Of a stretch of 64,000 nucleotides of DNA, positions 1 through 8,564 are shown piece after piece. A program made the position numbers and the translations under genes. Position 1 is the stretch's first letter; every line of letters starts with the position of its first letter. Under the pieces are notes generated by a model that saw nothing but the letters and a program-made list of their open reading frames with translations, was not told the DNA's origin and ran no database searches. Source of the DNA: JAKFEW01 sp036675505 (lineage in GTDB: Bacteria; Cyanobacteriota; Sericytochromatia; S15B-MN24; JAQBPE01); contig JAKFEW010000052.1 of NCBI GenBank assembly GCA_036675505.1, positions 10,161 to 74,160 of the forward strand. The letters are read 5' to 3'.

Positions 1-29
1 ACAGTGATCCACGCAGGAGCCCGGCGGGT

Positions 30-35
30 TACAAT
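30..35 (+). promoter_or_regulatory. -10 hexamer of a probable leaderless promoter
   Basis: TACAAT lies exactly six bases before the ATG at 42, so transcription would begin on or next to the start codon. The only Shine-Dalgarno-like string (AGGAG at 15-19) is too far upstream to serve this ATG. No convincing -35 box is visible. Seven other genes in the window share this arrangement. Confidence 0.5.
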
Positions 36-41
36 ATCCGC

Positions 42-1832
42 ATGGAATCTCCGCTCGTCTCCTGGAACCATCTAGGGGAGCATATCGGCGCCATCCTCAC
101 CCACCGCGCCGCCCACCACACGCCGCCCGTCTTCCTCCACCTGATGGACGATCATGGGCAGGAGTCCCCGCTGACGCACGACGCCTTGCTCGCGGGCGCC
201 CTGCGCAGGGCGGCGGCGTTGCAGGCGCGGGGCGTGCGGCCCGGCGATCGCGTGATGGTGGGCCTGCCGACGGGCCTCGCGTTCCTCGAGACCTTCTTCG
301 GCGTCCTGCTCGCCGGCGCGACCGTCGTGCCGTTCTACCCGCCAGCGCGCGCCAAGGGGCTCGAGGACTACCAGCGCGGCCTCGCGGCAATGACCCGGCG
401 CGTGGCGCCGCGGCTCGTCGTCACCTTCCCGCGCGCGCGGCTGGCGGTCGAGGCGGCCGTGTTCCAGGCCGGCGGACGGGCCGCGGTGGAACTGGCCGAG
501 GCGCTCATGGGCCTGGCCGAGGCCTTCGTGCCCGTGGCGATCGACCCGGCCACGCAGGCGCTGATCCAGTTCACCTCGGGCAGCACCCAGGCGCCCAAGG
601 GCGTCGTGCTCACGCACAGGGCCGTCCTCGAGAACCTCGCGGCCCTGCACATGGCCGTGCGCCCGCGGGCGGGCGAGGCGGTGGTGTCGTGGCTGCCGCT
701 CTACCACGACATGGGCCTGATCGGCATGATGCTGCTGCCGCTCTTCCTCGACTTGCAGCTCGTGCTGATGAGCCCGCAGGCCTTCCTGCTCGACGCCAAG
801 CGCTGGCTCTGGGCGATCCACCGCCACCGCGCCACGATCTCCACGGCGCCGAACTTCGCCTACCAGCTGGTGGCGAACCGCCTGCAGGACAGCGAGCTCG
901 CCGGGCTCGACCTCTCGTCGTGGCGCCTCGCCTACAACGGCGCCGAGCCCTGCCTGCCCGCCACGCACGACCAGTTCGCGGCGCGGCTCGCGCCCTATGG
1001 CTTCGACCCCGGCGCGATCCGCCCGATCTACGGCCTGGCGGAGCTCGCGGTCGGCGCGGCCTTCTCGCCGGCCGATCGCCCGGCGCGGGTCGACGTAGTC
1101 GACCCGCAGGCCCTCGAGGCCGAGGGGGTCGCCCGCCCGCCGCTCGAGGCGACGCGCGCGTTCGCGAGCGTAGGCCCGCCGCTCACCGGCTACGCCGTCC
1201 GCATCACCGACCCCGCCGGCGCGACGCTGCCCGCGCGCCAGGTGGGCGAGATCCGCATCGCGGGCCCTTCCCTGATGGCCGGCTACCTCGACGACCCGGC
1301 CGAGACCGCGCGCACCATCGTCGACGGCTGGCTGCGCACCGGCGATCTCGGCTACCAGGCCGATGGCGACCTCTTCATCGTCGGCCGCGTGAAGGACATG
1401 ATCCTCAAGGGCGGCCGCAACTACGCGCCGCACGACCTGGAGCGGCTCGCGGCCCAGGTCGCCGGCGTGCGCAGCGGCTGCGTCGTGGCCTTCGGCGTGG
1501 CCGACGCCGCGCGCGGCACCGAGGCCGTGGTGGTGCTGGCCGAGACGCGCGAGCCGGTGGCGCGCTATCCCGAGCTCGCGGCGGCGATCGGGCGGGCCGT
1601 CGCGGCCGGCCTCGGCCTGCTGCCGGACCGGGTGGAGCTGCTCGGGCCGGGCCACCTGCCCAAGACGAGCTCCGGCAAGCTGCGGCGCGCCCAGGCGCGG
1701 ACGGACTGGCTGGGCGGCGGCCTCGTGGCCGCGCGCGAGCCCGGCGTCTGGGCCATGACCCGCCTGGTCGGCCAGGCCCTCGCCCACCGCGCCACGCGCG
1801 CGCTGCCGGCCGGAGGGCCCGCGCGTGCCTGA
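42..1832 (+). CDS. Fatty acyl-AMP ligase (adenylate-forming enzyme)
   Basis: The 596-residue protein is a full-length member of the acyl-adenylate-forming superfamily. It shows the phosphate-binding loop FTSGSTQAPKG near residues 177-187, an YNGAEP core near 297, the WLRTGDLGY motif near 430, and the C-terminal PKTSSGKLRR motif near 540 that carries the adenylation lysine. Enzymes of this type activate a fatty acid as its AMP ester. Because the next gene encodes a carrier protein and overlaps by eight bases, I infer that the acyl group is passed to that carrier rather than to CoA (fatty acyl-AMP ligase, FAAL). It is the first gene of an eight-gene operon. A plain acyl-CoA synthetase is the alternative; the FAAL-specific insertion cannot be confirmed by eye. 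Confidence 0.88.
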   Translation: MESPLVSWNHLGEHIGAILTHRAAHHTPPVFLHLMDDHGQESPLTHDALLAGALRRAAALQARGVRPGDRVMVGLPTGLAFLETFFGVLLAGATVVPFYPPARAKGLEDYQRGLAAMTRRVAPRLVVTFPRARLAVEAAVFQAGGRAAVELAEALMGLAEAFVPVAIDPATQALIQFTSGSTQAPKGVVLTHRAVLENLAALHMAVRPRAGEAVVSWLPLYHDMGLIGMMLLPLFLDLQLVLMSPQAFLLDAKRWLWAIHRHRATISTAPNFAYQLVANRLQDSELAGLDLSSWRLAYNGAEPCLPATHDQFAARLAPYGFDPGAIRPIYGLAELAVGAAFSPADRPARVDVVDPQALEAEGVARPPLEATRAFASVGPPLTGYAVRITDPAGATLPARQVGEIRIAGPSLMAGYLDDPAETARTIVDGWLRTGDLGYQADGDLFIVGRVKDMILKGGRNYAPHDLERLAAQVAGVRSGCVVAFGVADAARGTEAVVVLAETREPVARYPELAAAIGRAVAAGLGLLPDRVELLGPGHLPKTSSGKLRRAQARTDWLGGGLVAAREPGVWAMTRLVGQALAHRATRALPAGGPARA

Positions 1833-2223
1833 CCCTCGCCCGCCCGTTCCTGCCCCTCGCCCTCCCGTTCCTGCCCCAGGCACCGCTCTCCATTCCCCCC
1901 GCGAGGCGCTCCGCGGCCAGGTGCAGGCCGCGCTCGCGTCCGTCGGGCAGGCCGTCGGGTTGCCCGACCTCGGCGACGCCGTTGCGCTCGACGGCGATCT
2001 GGGCGTCGACAGCTACCACCTCACCGAGGTGGCCCGCCACCTCGAAGAGGCCCACGCCCTGCGCTTCACGCTCGTGGACTGGGTGCTCGAGGCGGGCGAG
2101 AGCGAGGCCGGCTACACGATCGGCTCGCTCCTGGACTACCTCGAAGCCCAGCTGGCCGCCCTCCCCCGCCTGGCGACCGACCTGTCGCCCGACCCGACCC
2201 CTGAGCTGGAAGCCACCCCATGA
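1825..2223 (+). CDS. Acyl carrier protein with proline-rich N-terminus
   Basis: This 132-residue protein has the carrier-protein helix with GVDSYHLTEV around residues 60-69; Ser63 is the expected phosphopantetheine attachment site, although the usual DSL is DSY here. Residues 1-18 hold a tandem RPPVPAP repeat, which may be a flexible tether or may reflect a start annotated too far upstream. The GTG start overlaps the ligase stop by eight bases, and its own stop overlaps the ketosynthase ATG as ATGA, so translation is probably coupled. It is likely loaded by the upstream ligase and unloaded by the downstream ketosynthase. Confidence 0.8.
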   Translation: MPDPRPPVPAPRPPVPAPGTALHSPREALRGQVQAALASVGQAVGLPDLGDAVALDGDLGVDSYHLTEVARHLEEAHALRFTLVDWVLEAGESEAGYTIGSLLDYLEAQLAALPRLATDLSPDPTPELEATP

Positions 2224-3227
2224 ACCGTCCCGTCAAGATCGTCGCCACCGGCAAGTACCTGCCCGCCAACCCCGTCACCGCGGCGGACCTCGAGGCGCGG
2301 ATGGGGCTCGAGCCCGGCTGGGTCGAGCGCCGCAGCGGCGTGAAGGTGCGCTACTTCGCCAACGGCGAGACCGCCTCCGAGATGGGCGCCAGGGCGGCCC
2401 AGCGGGCGCTCGACGCCGCGGGCCTCCGCTACGAGGACCTCGACTGCATCGTGGGCGTCTCGGGCACCCAGGAGCAGGCGATCCCCTGCGGCGCCGCCCT
2501 CCTGCAGCGGGCGATGGGCCAGGGCGGCTCCGGCACGCCGGCCTTCGACGTCAACGCCACCTGCCTGAGTTTCGTGACCGGGCTCGACACGGTGGGCTAC
2601 ATGATCGCGGCCGGGCGCTACAAGCGGGTGCTGCTGGTCGCCTCGGAGATCGCCTCGGTGGCGCTCGACTGGAAAGAGCGCGAGAGCGCGACGATCCTCG
2701 GCGACGGGGCGGCGGCGGCGATCGTCGAGCGGGCCGGGCCAGAAGACAGCGCGCGCATCGTCTGCGCGCGGATGGAGACGTACAGCGACCATGCGGCGCT
2801 CACCCAGACGCGCGGCGGCGGCACCAGGCACCATCCGCGGGGCTATGCCGGCGACCTCGCCGCGTACACCGAGGAATACTGCCTCTTCGAGATGGACGGC
2901 AAGGCCGTCTTCAAGCTCTCGGCGAACGTGCTGCCGGGCTTCGTGCAGCGCCTGTTCGACCAGGCCGGCCTGACCATGGCCGACATCGACCTGGTGGTGC
3001 CCCACCAGGCGAGCCCGGCGGCGCTCTGGCTCATGCAAAGGCGGCTGAACGTGCCGGCCGAGAAGTGGATGGTGATCGCCCACGACCACGGCAACACCGT
3101 CGCGGCCTCGATCCCGCTCGCGCTGCACGAGGCCGTGAGCCAGGGCCGGCTCAGGCGTGGCCAGCGCGTCATGCTGCTCGGCACCTCGGCCGGGTTCAGC
3201 ATGGGCGCGATGGTGCTGGATTACTGA
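2220..3227 (+). CDS. Beta-ketoacyl-ACP synthase III family enzyme
   Basis: The 335-residue thiolase-fold protein has the complete KAS III catalytic triad: Cys115 in VNATCLSFV, His262 in VVPHQAS and Asn292 in HDHGNTVAAS, plus the terminal GTSAGFSMGAM glycine-rich loop. Enzymes of this family make a carbon-carbon bond between an acyl thioester and malonyl-ACP or a second acyl group. In this operon it probably extends or couples the acyl chain carried by the neighbouring ACP, as in FabH, DarB or OleA relatives. It is unlikely to be the housekeeping FabH because it sits among ligase, oxygenase and reductase genes. The start overlaps the ACP stop by four bases. Confidence 0.88.
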   Translation: MNRPVKIVATGKYLPANPVTAADLEARMGLEPGWVERRSGVKVRYFANGETASEMGARAAQRALDAAGLRYEDLDCIVGVSGTQEQAIPCGAALLQRAMGQGGSGTPAFDVNATCLSFVTGLDTVGYMIAAGRYKRVLLVASEIASVALDWKERESATILGDGAAAAIVERAGPEDSARIVCARMETYSDHAALTQTRGGGTRHHPRGYAGDLAAYTEEYCLFEMDGKAVFKLSANVLPGFVQRLFDQAGLTMADIDLVVPHQASPAALWLMQRRLNVPAEKWMVIAHDHGNTVAASIPLALHEAVSQGRLRRGQRVMLLGTSAGFSMGAMVLDY

Positions 3228-3245
3228 GCTTTCAGGCGGGAACCC

Positions 3246-4250
3246 GTGACCATGAACTTCAAGCACCTCGAGGACTACTGGCTCGTGCTCTGCGAGTCGC
3301 GCGACGTGGGCCCGAAGCCCCGCGCCTTCAAGCTGCTCGACCAGGACGTGGTCGTCTACCGCACGGCGGCCGGCGAGGCGCTGGCCTTCATCGACCGCTG
3401 CCCGCACCGCAACGTGCGCATGTCCGAAGGGCGCGTCTGCGAGGGGCGCCTGGTCTGCCAGTTCCACGGCTGGGAGTTCGACGCCGACGGCCGCTGCGTG
3501 CACATCCCGGGCATGACCCCGCGCGACGACCTGCGCGCCCCCAACCTCAAGAAGCACGCGCTGGTCGAGCAGGCCGGGCTCGTGTTCGTGCGGCTGGGCG
3601 CCCCGTCCGACCGCTTGCCCCACGTCCCGGGCCACATCGCGGACCCGACGCTCGCCACCACCAGCCACCGCACCCACATCGACTGCGGCGCGAGCGACAT
3701 CGCCGAGAACTTCCTCGACCCCTTCCACACGCCGTTCGTGCACGCGGGCATCATCCGCACCGCGAGCAAGCGCTGCTTGAACCGCATAGCCCCCGTGCAC
3801 CTGGACGACGGCCTCGAGGTGGTCTACACCAAGGACGAGCGGCAGTCGGGCTTCGTCGCGAAGTTCGGCCGCCAGATCGACCGCGAGATGGGCCGCTTCC
3901 TGATGCCCGGCATCGTGGAGCTGGAGTACCACGCGGGCGGCGCCGTCGAGTTCATCAACACGATGTACTTCACGCCCCGCACCCAGACCTCCTCGAGCCT
4001 GTACTTCAAGGCGTCGCTGCGCCCCTTCCTGCTGCCGCCGGCGCTGGTCTACGGCATCGCGGGGCTCGCGATCAAGTACGCCTTGTTGCAGGATCGCGCG
4101 ATCCTGGAGAAGCAGACCCGCCGGGCCGCGGAGCTGGGTGGGCGGTACTACGCCAACACCGAGCTCGACATCGTGCGCCGCCAGCTCGACCACCTCTACG
4201 CCGGCAACGGCGAGCGCGTGGCGTTCCGCCCGCTCGAGGCCTTGATATGA
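3246..4250 (+). CDS. Rieske non-haem iron oxygenase
   Basis: This 334-residue protein has a Rieske [2Fe-2S] domain (Cys52-X-His54-X16-Cys71-X2-His74) followed by a mononuclear iron site in DIAENFLDPFHTPFVHAG (His161, His166, with Asn155/Asp158 nearby). It resembles single-component-size oxygenases of the vanillate demethylase and pheophorbide oxygenase type, which need an external reductase. I infer that it hydroxylates or desaturates the acyl product of the operon; no reductase gene lies nearby. A hydrophobic stretch near residues 255-275 may touch the membrane. The start is GTG 3246 or ATG 3252; GGCGGG just upstream fits either. Confidence 0.87.
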   Translation: MTMNFKHLEDYWLVLCESRDVGPKPRAFKLLDQDVVVYRTAAGEALAFIDRCPHRNVRMSEGRVCEGRLVCQFHGWEFDADGRCVHIPGMTPRDDLRAPNLKKHALVEQAGLVFVRLGAPSDRLPHVPGHIADPTLATTSHRTHIDCGASDIAENFLDPFHTPFVHAGIIRTASKRCLNRIAPVHLDDGLEVVYTKDERQSGFVAKFGRQIDREMGRFLMPGIVELEYHAGGAVEFINTMYFTPRTQTSSSLYFKASLRPFLLPPALVYGIAGLAIKYALLQDRAILEKQTRRAAELGGRYYANTELDIVRRQLDHLYAGNGERVAFRPLEALI

Positions 4251-4278
4251 GCCGGGCTGTGGCCCGCGGCGGCGCCCG

Positions 4279-5442
4279 ATGAGCACGGTCCTGATCACCG
4301 GCGGCCGGGCGCCCGTGGCGCTCGACCTCGCGCGCCTGCTCCACGCCGCCGGCCATCGCGTGATCGTGGCCGAGAGCCTGCCGCGCCACCTGTGCGCCCG
4401 CTCGCGCGCGGTCGCCCGCAGCTACCGCGTGCCGGCGCCCAACCCCGATCGCGCGGGCTTCGTGGCGGCGCTGGCGCGCATCGTGCGCGAGGAGCGGGTC
4501 GACCTGCTCCTGCCCACCTGCGAGGAGGTGTTCCACGTGGCGGCCGGCCGCGCCGTGCTCGACCCGCTGTGTGAGGTCTTCACAGCCCCGCTCGACCAGC
4601 TGCGGCGCCTGCACAGCAAGCTCGATTTCATCCGCTCGCTGGCGGCGCGCGGCGTGGCCGTGCCCGAGACCTGGGAGCTCACCTCGGGCGAGGACCTGCA
4701 GGCGCTCTGGGGCCGGCTGGGCGCGGGCGAGCGGCTCGTCTTCAAGCCCGTGTTCTCGCGCTTCGCCGTCGACGTCGCCTTCGCGACCGCCGGCGAGGCC
4801 CTGCCCGCGATCGCCCCGACCCTGGCGCGCCCGTGGGTCGCCCAGCGCTTCGTCGCGGGCCGCGCCCTCTGCACCTACGGCATCGCCCGCGGCGGGCGGC
4901 TGCTGGCCCACGCCGCCTACGACGCCGAGTTCACGGCCGGCCAGGGCGCGAGCATCAGCTTCCGGCCGCTCGCGCACGCCGGCCTGCGCGCGTGGGTCGC
5001 GGACTTCGTCGCGGCCGAGCGCTTCACGGGGCAGCTCGCCTTCGACTTCATCGAGGCGCCGGACGGCACGCTCTACCCGCTCGAATGCAACCCGCGCGCC
5101 ACCAGCGGGGTCCACCTGTTCACGCCCGAGGACGGGCTGGACCGCGCCCTGCTCGGCCACGACCCGCCAGCCGACCCGATCGAGCCGCGGCCCGCGGCCG
5201 CGGCCGTGCTGGCGCTCGCGATGTGGCTCTACGCCCTGCCCGCCGTGCGGACGCCCGCGCAGGCCGGGGCCTGGCTCGCGCGCATGGGCGGCGCGCGCGA
5301 CGCGATCTTCCGCTGGGACGACCCGCTGCCCTTCCTCAGCCAGTTCGCCGTCTTCGGCCACCTCGTGGCCGCAGGCCTGCACGACGGCACCTCCGCGCTC
5401 GCGGCCTCCACGCGTGACATCGAATGGAACGGGGCTTCATGA
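4279..5442 (+). CDS. ATP-grasp domain ligase
   Basis: The 387-residue protein opens with a nucleotide-binding-like pre-ATP-grasp segment (VLITGGRAPVALDLARLL). It carries the ATP-grasp metal-binding strand PLECNPRATSGV near residue 270, where the Glu and Asn coordinate magnesium. ATP-grasp enzymes form an acyl-phosphate and join it to an amine or thiol. In this operon it could amidate or aminoacylate a carboxylated fatty-acid intermediate, but the substrates are unknown. Its stop overlaps the preferred start of the next gene by four bases (ATGA). Confidence 0.78.
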   Translation: MSTVLITGGRAPVALDLARLLHAAGHRVIVAESLPRHLCARSRAVARSYRVPAPNPDRAGFVAALARIVREERVDLLLPTCEEVFHVAAGRAVLDPLCEVFTAPLDQLRRLHSKLDFIRSLAARGVAVPETWELTSGEDLQALWGRLGAGERLVFKPVFSRFAVDVAFATAGEALPAIAPTLARPWVAQRFVAGRALCTYGIARGGRLLAHAAYDAEFTAGQGASISFRPLAHAGLRAWVADFVAAERFTGQLAFDFIEAPDGTLYPLECNPRATSGVHLFTPEDGLDRALLGHDPPADPIEPRPAAAAVLALAMWLYALPAVRTPAQAGAWLARMGGARDAIFRWDDPLPFLSQFAVFGHLVAAGLHDGTSALAASTRDIEWNGAS

Positions 5443-6440
5443 AACGCGCGCTCGTCACCGGCGGCACCGGCTTCCTCGGGCAGAAGCTGGCCCTGCGCCT
5501 CCAGGCCGCGGGCTGGCAGGTGGCGGCGCTCGGGCGCAACGAGGCGATCGGCCGCGCGCTCGAGGCCCAGGGCGTGCCCTTCGTGCGCGCCGACCTCACG
5601 GACCGCCAGGCGGTGGACCTGGCCTGCCGTGGGCAGGACGTGGTGTTCCACAGCGGCGCGCTCTCCTCGCCCTGGGGGCCTTACGAGGCTTTCTTCCAGG
5701 CGAACGTGCTGGGCACCCAGCACGTGGCGGACGCCTGCCTGGCGCACGGCGTCGGGCGCCTGGTGCACGTCTCGACGCCCAGCCTGTACTTCGACTTCCG
5801 CGACCGCGAGGACATCCTGGAGACCGACCCGCTGCCCGCGAAGGGCGTCAACGCGTACGCCGAGACCAAGCGGATCGCGGAAGGCGTGGTCGACGCGGCC
5901 CACGCCCGCGGCCTGCCCACGATCACGATCCGCCCGCGCGGCATCTTCGGCCCCGGCGACACGGCGATCTTGCCGCGCCTCGTGCGCGCGAACCAGGCCG
6001 GGCGCCTGCCGCTCTTCGATGACGGCCGCGCGCGCATCGACGTGACCTACGTCGAGAACGTGGTCGACGCGCTGCTCGCCTGCGCGACGGCGCCCGCGGC
6101 GGCGCTCGGCGCGAAGTACAACCTCACGAACGGCGAGCCGATGGCGGTCTGCGAGCTCTTGCCGCGGGTCTTCGCCGCGCTCGACATGCCTTACCGCCCG
6201 CGGCGCGTCGGCTACCTCCAGGGCCTCGTGACGGCCCAGGCGCTGGAGTGGGCGGCCCACGCCGTGGGCGGCGGCCGCGAGCCGCTTTTGACCTGTTACG
6301 CCGTGGGCCTGCTCGCGAAGCACCAGACCCTCGACATCACGGCCGCCAGGCAGGCGCTCGGCTACGTGCCGCGCGTGAGCGTGGCGGACGGCCTCGCCGC
6401 GTTCGCGGCCTGGTGGAAGGAGACCGCCCATGCCCGTTGA
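5439..6440 (+). CDS. Extended SDR / NAD-dependent epimerase family reductase
   Basis: This 333-residue protein starts with a Rossmann motif GGTGFLGQKL (residues 8-17) and has a YAETK Tyr-Lys pair near residues 139-143 and a PRGIFGPGD segment, all typical of extended short-chain dehydrogenases of the 3-beta-hydroxysteroid dehydrogenase/OleD group. Members reduce keto groups or oxidise beta-hydroxy acids with NAD(P). It probably acts on the beta-keto product of the upstream ketosynthase. I chose ATG 5439 over ATG 5424 because it overlaps the ligase stop as ATGA and begins directly at MKRALVTGG. Confidence 0.83.
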   Translation: MKRALVTGGTGFLGQKLALRLQAAGWQVAALGRNEAIGRALEAQGVPFVRADLTDRQAVDLACRGQDVVFHSGALSSPWGPYEAFFQANVLGTQHVADACLAHGVGRLVHVSTPSLYFDFRDREDILETDPLPAKGVNAYAETKRIAEGVVDAAHARGLPTITIRPRGIFGPGDTAILPRLVRANQAGRLPLFDDGRARIDVTYVENVVDALLACATAPAAALGAKYNLTNGEPMAVCELLPRVFAALDMPYRPRRVGYLQGLVTAQALEWAAHAVGGGREPLLTCYAVGLLAKHQTLDITAARQALGYVPRVSVADGLAAFAAWWKETAHAR

Positions 6441-7287
6441 GCTCACCCTGCTGGCGGCCGGCCACTGCACGCACCTGGAGGCCATGGTGATGGCCGGCGG
6501 CGCGCTGCGGCAGGTGAAGTTCCCCGCGCTGGTCGGCGTGATCCGCCACCCGCGGCATGGGCTGGTGCTCTTCGACACCGGCTACTCGCAGCGCTTCTTC
6601 GAGGAGACCAGCGGCTTCCCCGCGAGCATCTACCGCCAGACCACGCCGGTGGTCTACCAGGCGTCGGACGGCGTCGCGGCCCAGCTCACCGCCCGCGGCC
6701 TGCGGCCCGAGGACGTGAGCCTCGTGCTGCTCTCGCACTTCCACGCCGACCACATAGGCGGCGCGCGCGACTTCCCGCGCGCGCGCTTCGTCTGCTACGC
6801 CGACGCCTGGCGGCGCATCCGCCACCTCACAGGCTTCGCCGCGCTCAAGCAGGCCTTCTTGCCGGGGTTGCTGCCGCCCGATTTCGAGGCGCGCACCCAG
6901 GCGGTGGAGGACTTGCAGGAAGTCGAGCTGCCCGAGCGGCTGCGGCCCTTCGAGGTGGGCGCCGACCTCTTCGGCGACGGCAGCGTGGTGGTGGTGCCGC
7001 TGCCTGGCCACGCGGTCGGGCACTACGGCGTGCTCATCGACACCGAGCCCGCGCCCACCTTCCTGGTGGCCGACGCCTGCTGGCTCTCGCAGGCCTTCCG
7101 CGAGAACTTGTTGCCGCACCCGCTCGCCAACCTGATCTTCGACGATCCGCAGGCCTACCGCGCGTCGCTCCGGCGCATCCACGAGCTGCACCGCCGCGAC
7201 CCGCTGGTGCAGATCCTGCCCTCGCACTGCCGCGAGGTCTGGGCCGCCCGGGTGGAAGGCGCCGACGCGGCGGCGATCGCGCCGTGA
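6430..7287 (+). CDS. Metallo-beta-lactamase-fold hydrolase (lactonase-like)
   Basis: The 285-residue protein carries the zinc motif HFHADHIGG (His103, His105, Asp107, His108), a further LPGHAVGHY histidine near residue 193 and VADACW with the bridging Asp. The opening VLFDTGYSQRF resembles N-acyl-homoserine lactonases and related lactone or thioester hydrolases. In the operon it may release the product from the carrier, open a lactone, or provide self-protection; I cannot choose between these. Its start overlaps the reductase stop by 11 bases and its stop overlaps the next GTG start. Confidence 0.82.
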   Translation: MPVELTLLAAGHCTHLEAMVMAGGALRQVKFPALVGVIRHPRHGLVLFDTGYSQRFFEETSGFPASIYRQTTPVVYQASDGVAAQLTARGLRPEDVSLVLLSHFHADHIGGARDFPRARFVCYADAWRRIRHLTGFAALKQAFLPGLLPPDFEARTQAVEDLQEVELPERLRPFEVGADLFGDGSVVVVPLPGHAVGHYGVLIDTEPAPTFLVADACWLSQAFRENLLPHPLANLIFDDPQAYRASLRRIHELHRRDPLVQILPSHCREVWAARVEGADAAAIAP

Positions 7288-8471
7288 CGACCGAGCTCCA
7301 CGCGCGCGTCACCGCGCCCGTCGCCACCTTCCACAACGGGCCCGACCCGGACACGATTCCCTGGCCCGCCACGCCGGACGGCGACTACGCCCGGCGCTAC
7401 ATGACGCCGCTCATGCGCGACGGCGTGGCGGCCCACATCGCGAACGTGGACACGCACTTGGCGGTGGTGCGCGTCGACGACTTCGCGCTGCCTGCCACCG
7501 TGAACGATGCGCAGTGGGACAACTGCTACGTCTGCGCCCCGTACAACCACTACGTGGATTACGCGCGCGAGGAGCTCAAGACGCTCGGCGAGCCGTTCGC
7601 CGAGGCCGCGCTCGGGCTGGCGCTGCACGGCATCGGCGCGGCGCTCAGGCTCGGCGAGGTCAACAAGGTGGTCCACGTGAACAACTGGCTGCTCTCGACC
7701 AACCTGTACCCGCCGCTGACGCGAGCGCAGGTCGACGCGGTCACGCGGCTGCTGGTCGCGCGCTTCCCGGACCACGCGATCGTGTGGCGCTCGGTGAACA
7801 CCGTGGAGGGGCAGGCGCTGTGGCAAGCCTTCGAGGCCGCGGGCTACCAGCCCGTCGCGAGCCGCCAGCTGTATTACCAGTATCCGGCCGACGACGCCTT
7901 CTACAACCACGACCACCGCAAGATCTGGCGCAAGGACCTCAAGCTGCTGCGCACGAGCGCCTACGAGCTGCTCGGGCCGGAGGCCTTGACCGAGGCCGAC
8001 CTCCCACGGCTCAAGGCGCTCTACGACCAGCTCTACCTCGAGAAGTACTCCTACCACAACCCGCAGTTCACGCTGCGCTACCTGGCGACGGCGCTCGCCA
8101 CGGGCACCCTCGAGCTGCGCGCGCTCAGGCACCGCGAGACCGGCGCCATCGACGGCGTGGCCGGCTTCTTCGTGCGCAACGGCGCGCTGACCACGCCGCT
8201 CTTCGGCTACGACGTCCACCTGCCGCAGGCGGTCGGCCTGTACCGCATGCTGACGGCCGTGATGTACCTCGAGGCCCAGGCGCGCGGCCTGTTGCTCAAC
8301 ATGAGCTCGGGCGCGGCCGGCTTCAAGCGCTCGCGCGGCGGGCGCGGGAACATCGAGGCGAGCATGGTCTTCCATGCGCACCTGCCGCCGCACCGGCGTG
8401 CGACCTGGGCCCTGCTGGCCGGCCTGATCAATGGGGTGGCGGTGCCGCTGATGCGGCGCTACAAGGTCTGA
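7284..8471 (+). CDS. GNAT-fold acyltransferase-like protein
   Basis: This 395-residue protein has a C-terminal half that reads like a GNAT/BioF2-type fold (DGVAGFFVRNGALTTPLFGY, then a strand-helix segment with NMSSGAAGFKRSRGG). It has an unassigned N-terminal half rich in Trp, Tyr and His. I recognise no exact family. As the last gene of the operon, translationally coupled through a GTGA overlap, it may transfer an acyl group to finish the product. No signal peptide or clear membrane span is present apart from a mildly hydrophobic C-terminus. Confidence 0.6.
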   Translation: MTTELHARVTAPVATFHNGPDPDTIPWPATPDGDYARRYMTPLMRDGVAAHIANVDTHLAVVRVDDFALPATVNDAQWDNCYVCAPYNHYVDYAREELKTLGEPFAEAALGLALHGIGAALRLGEVNKVVHVNNWLLSTNLYPPLTRAQVDAVTRLLVARFPDHAIVWRSVNTVEGQALWQAFEAAGYQPVASRQLYYQYPADDAFYNHDHRKIWRKDLKLLRTSAYELLGPEALTEADLPRLKALYDQLYLEKYSYHNPQFTLRYLATALATGTLELRALRHRETGAIDGVAGFFVRNGALTTPLFGYDVHLPQAVGLYRMLTAVMYLEAQARGLLLNMSSGAAGFKRSRGGRGNIEASMVFHAHLPPHRRATWALLAGLINGVAVPLMRRYKV

Positions 8472-8564
8472 GGCCGGGCGATCGTCGCCTGTGCCTGGTT
8501 GCCTGGGCCCGCGGGCGGGTATGAGGGCAGCCGCACCCCTTACACCCGAGAGAGGTCCTGCCTG

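Noticed and set aside
72..1883. Long antisense frame opposite the acyl-AMP ligase
   Set aside because: Frames of 400-1000 codons on the opposite strand of high-GC genes are common artefacts. The ligase has all catalytic motifs; the antisense product is Arg/Gly/His-rich with no domain.
42..8471. OleABCD olefin or dialkylresorcinol pathway
   Set aside because: Ligase, thiolase-fold and SDR genes recall OleC, OleA and OleD, but there is no OleB alpha/beta hydrolase, a carrier protein and Rieske and ATP-grasp enzymes are added, and no DarA or DarC-like gene is present.
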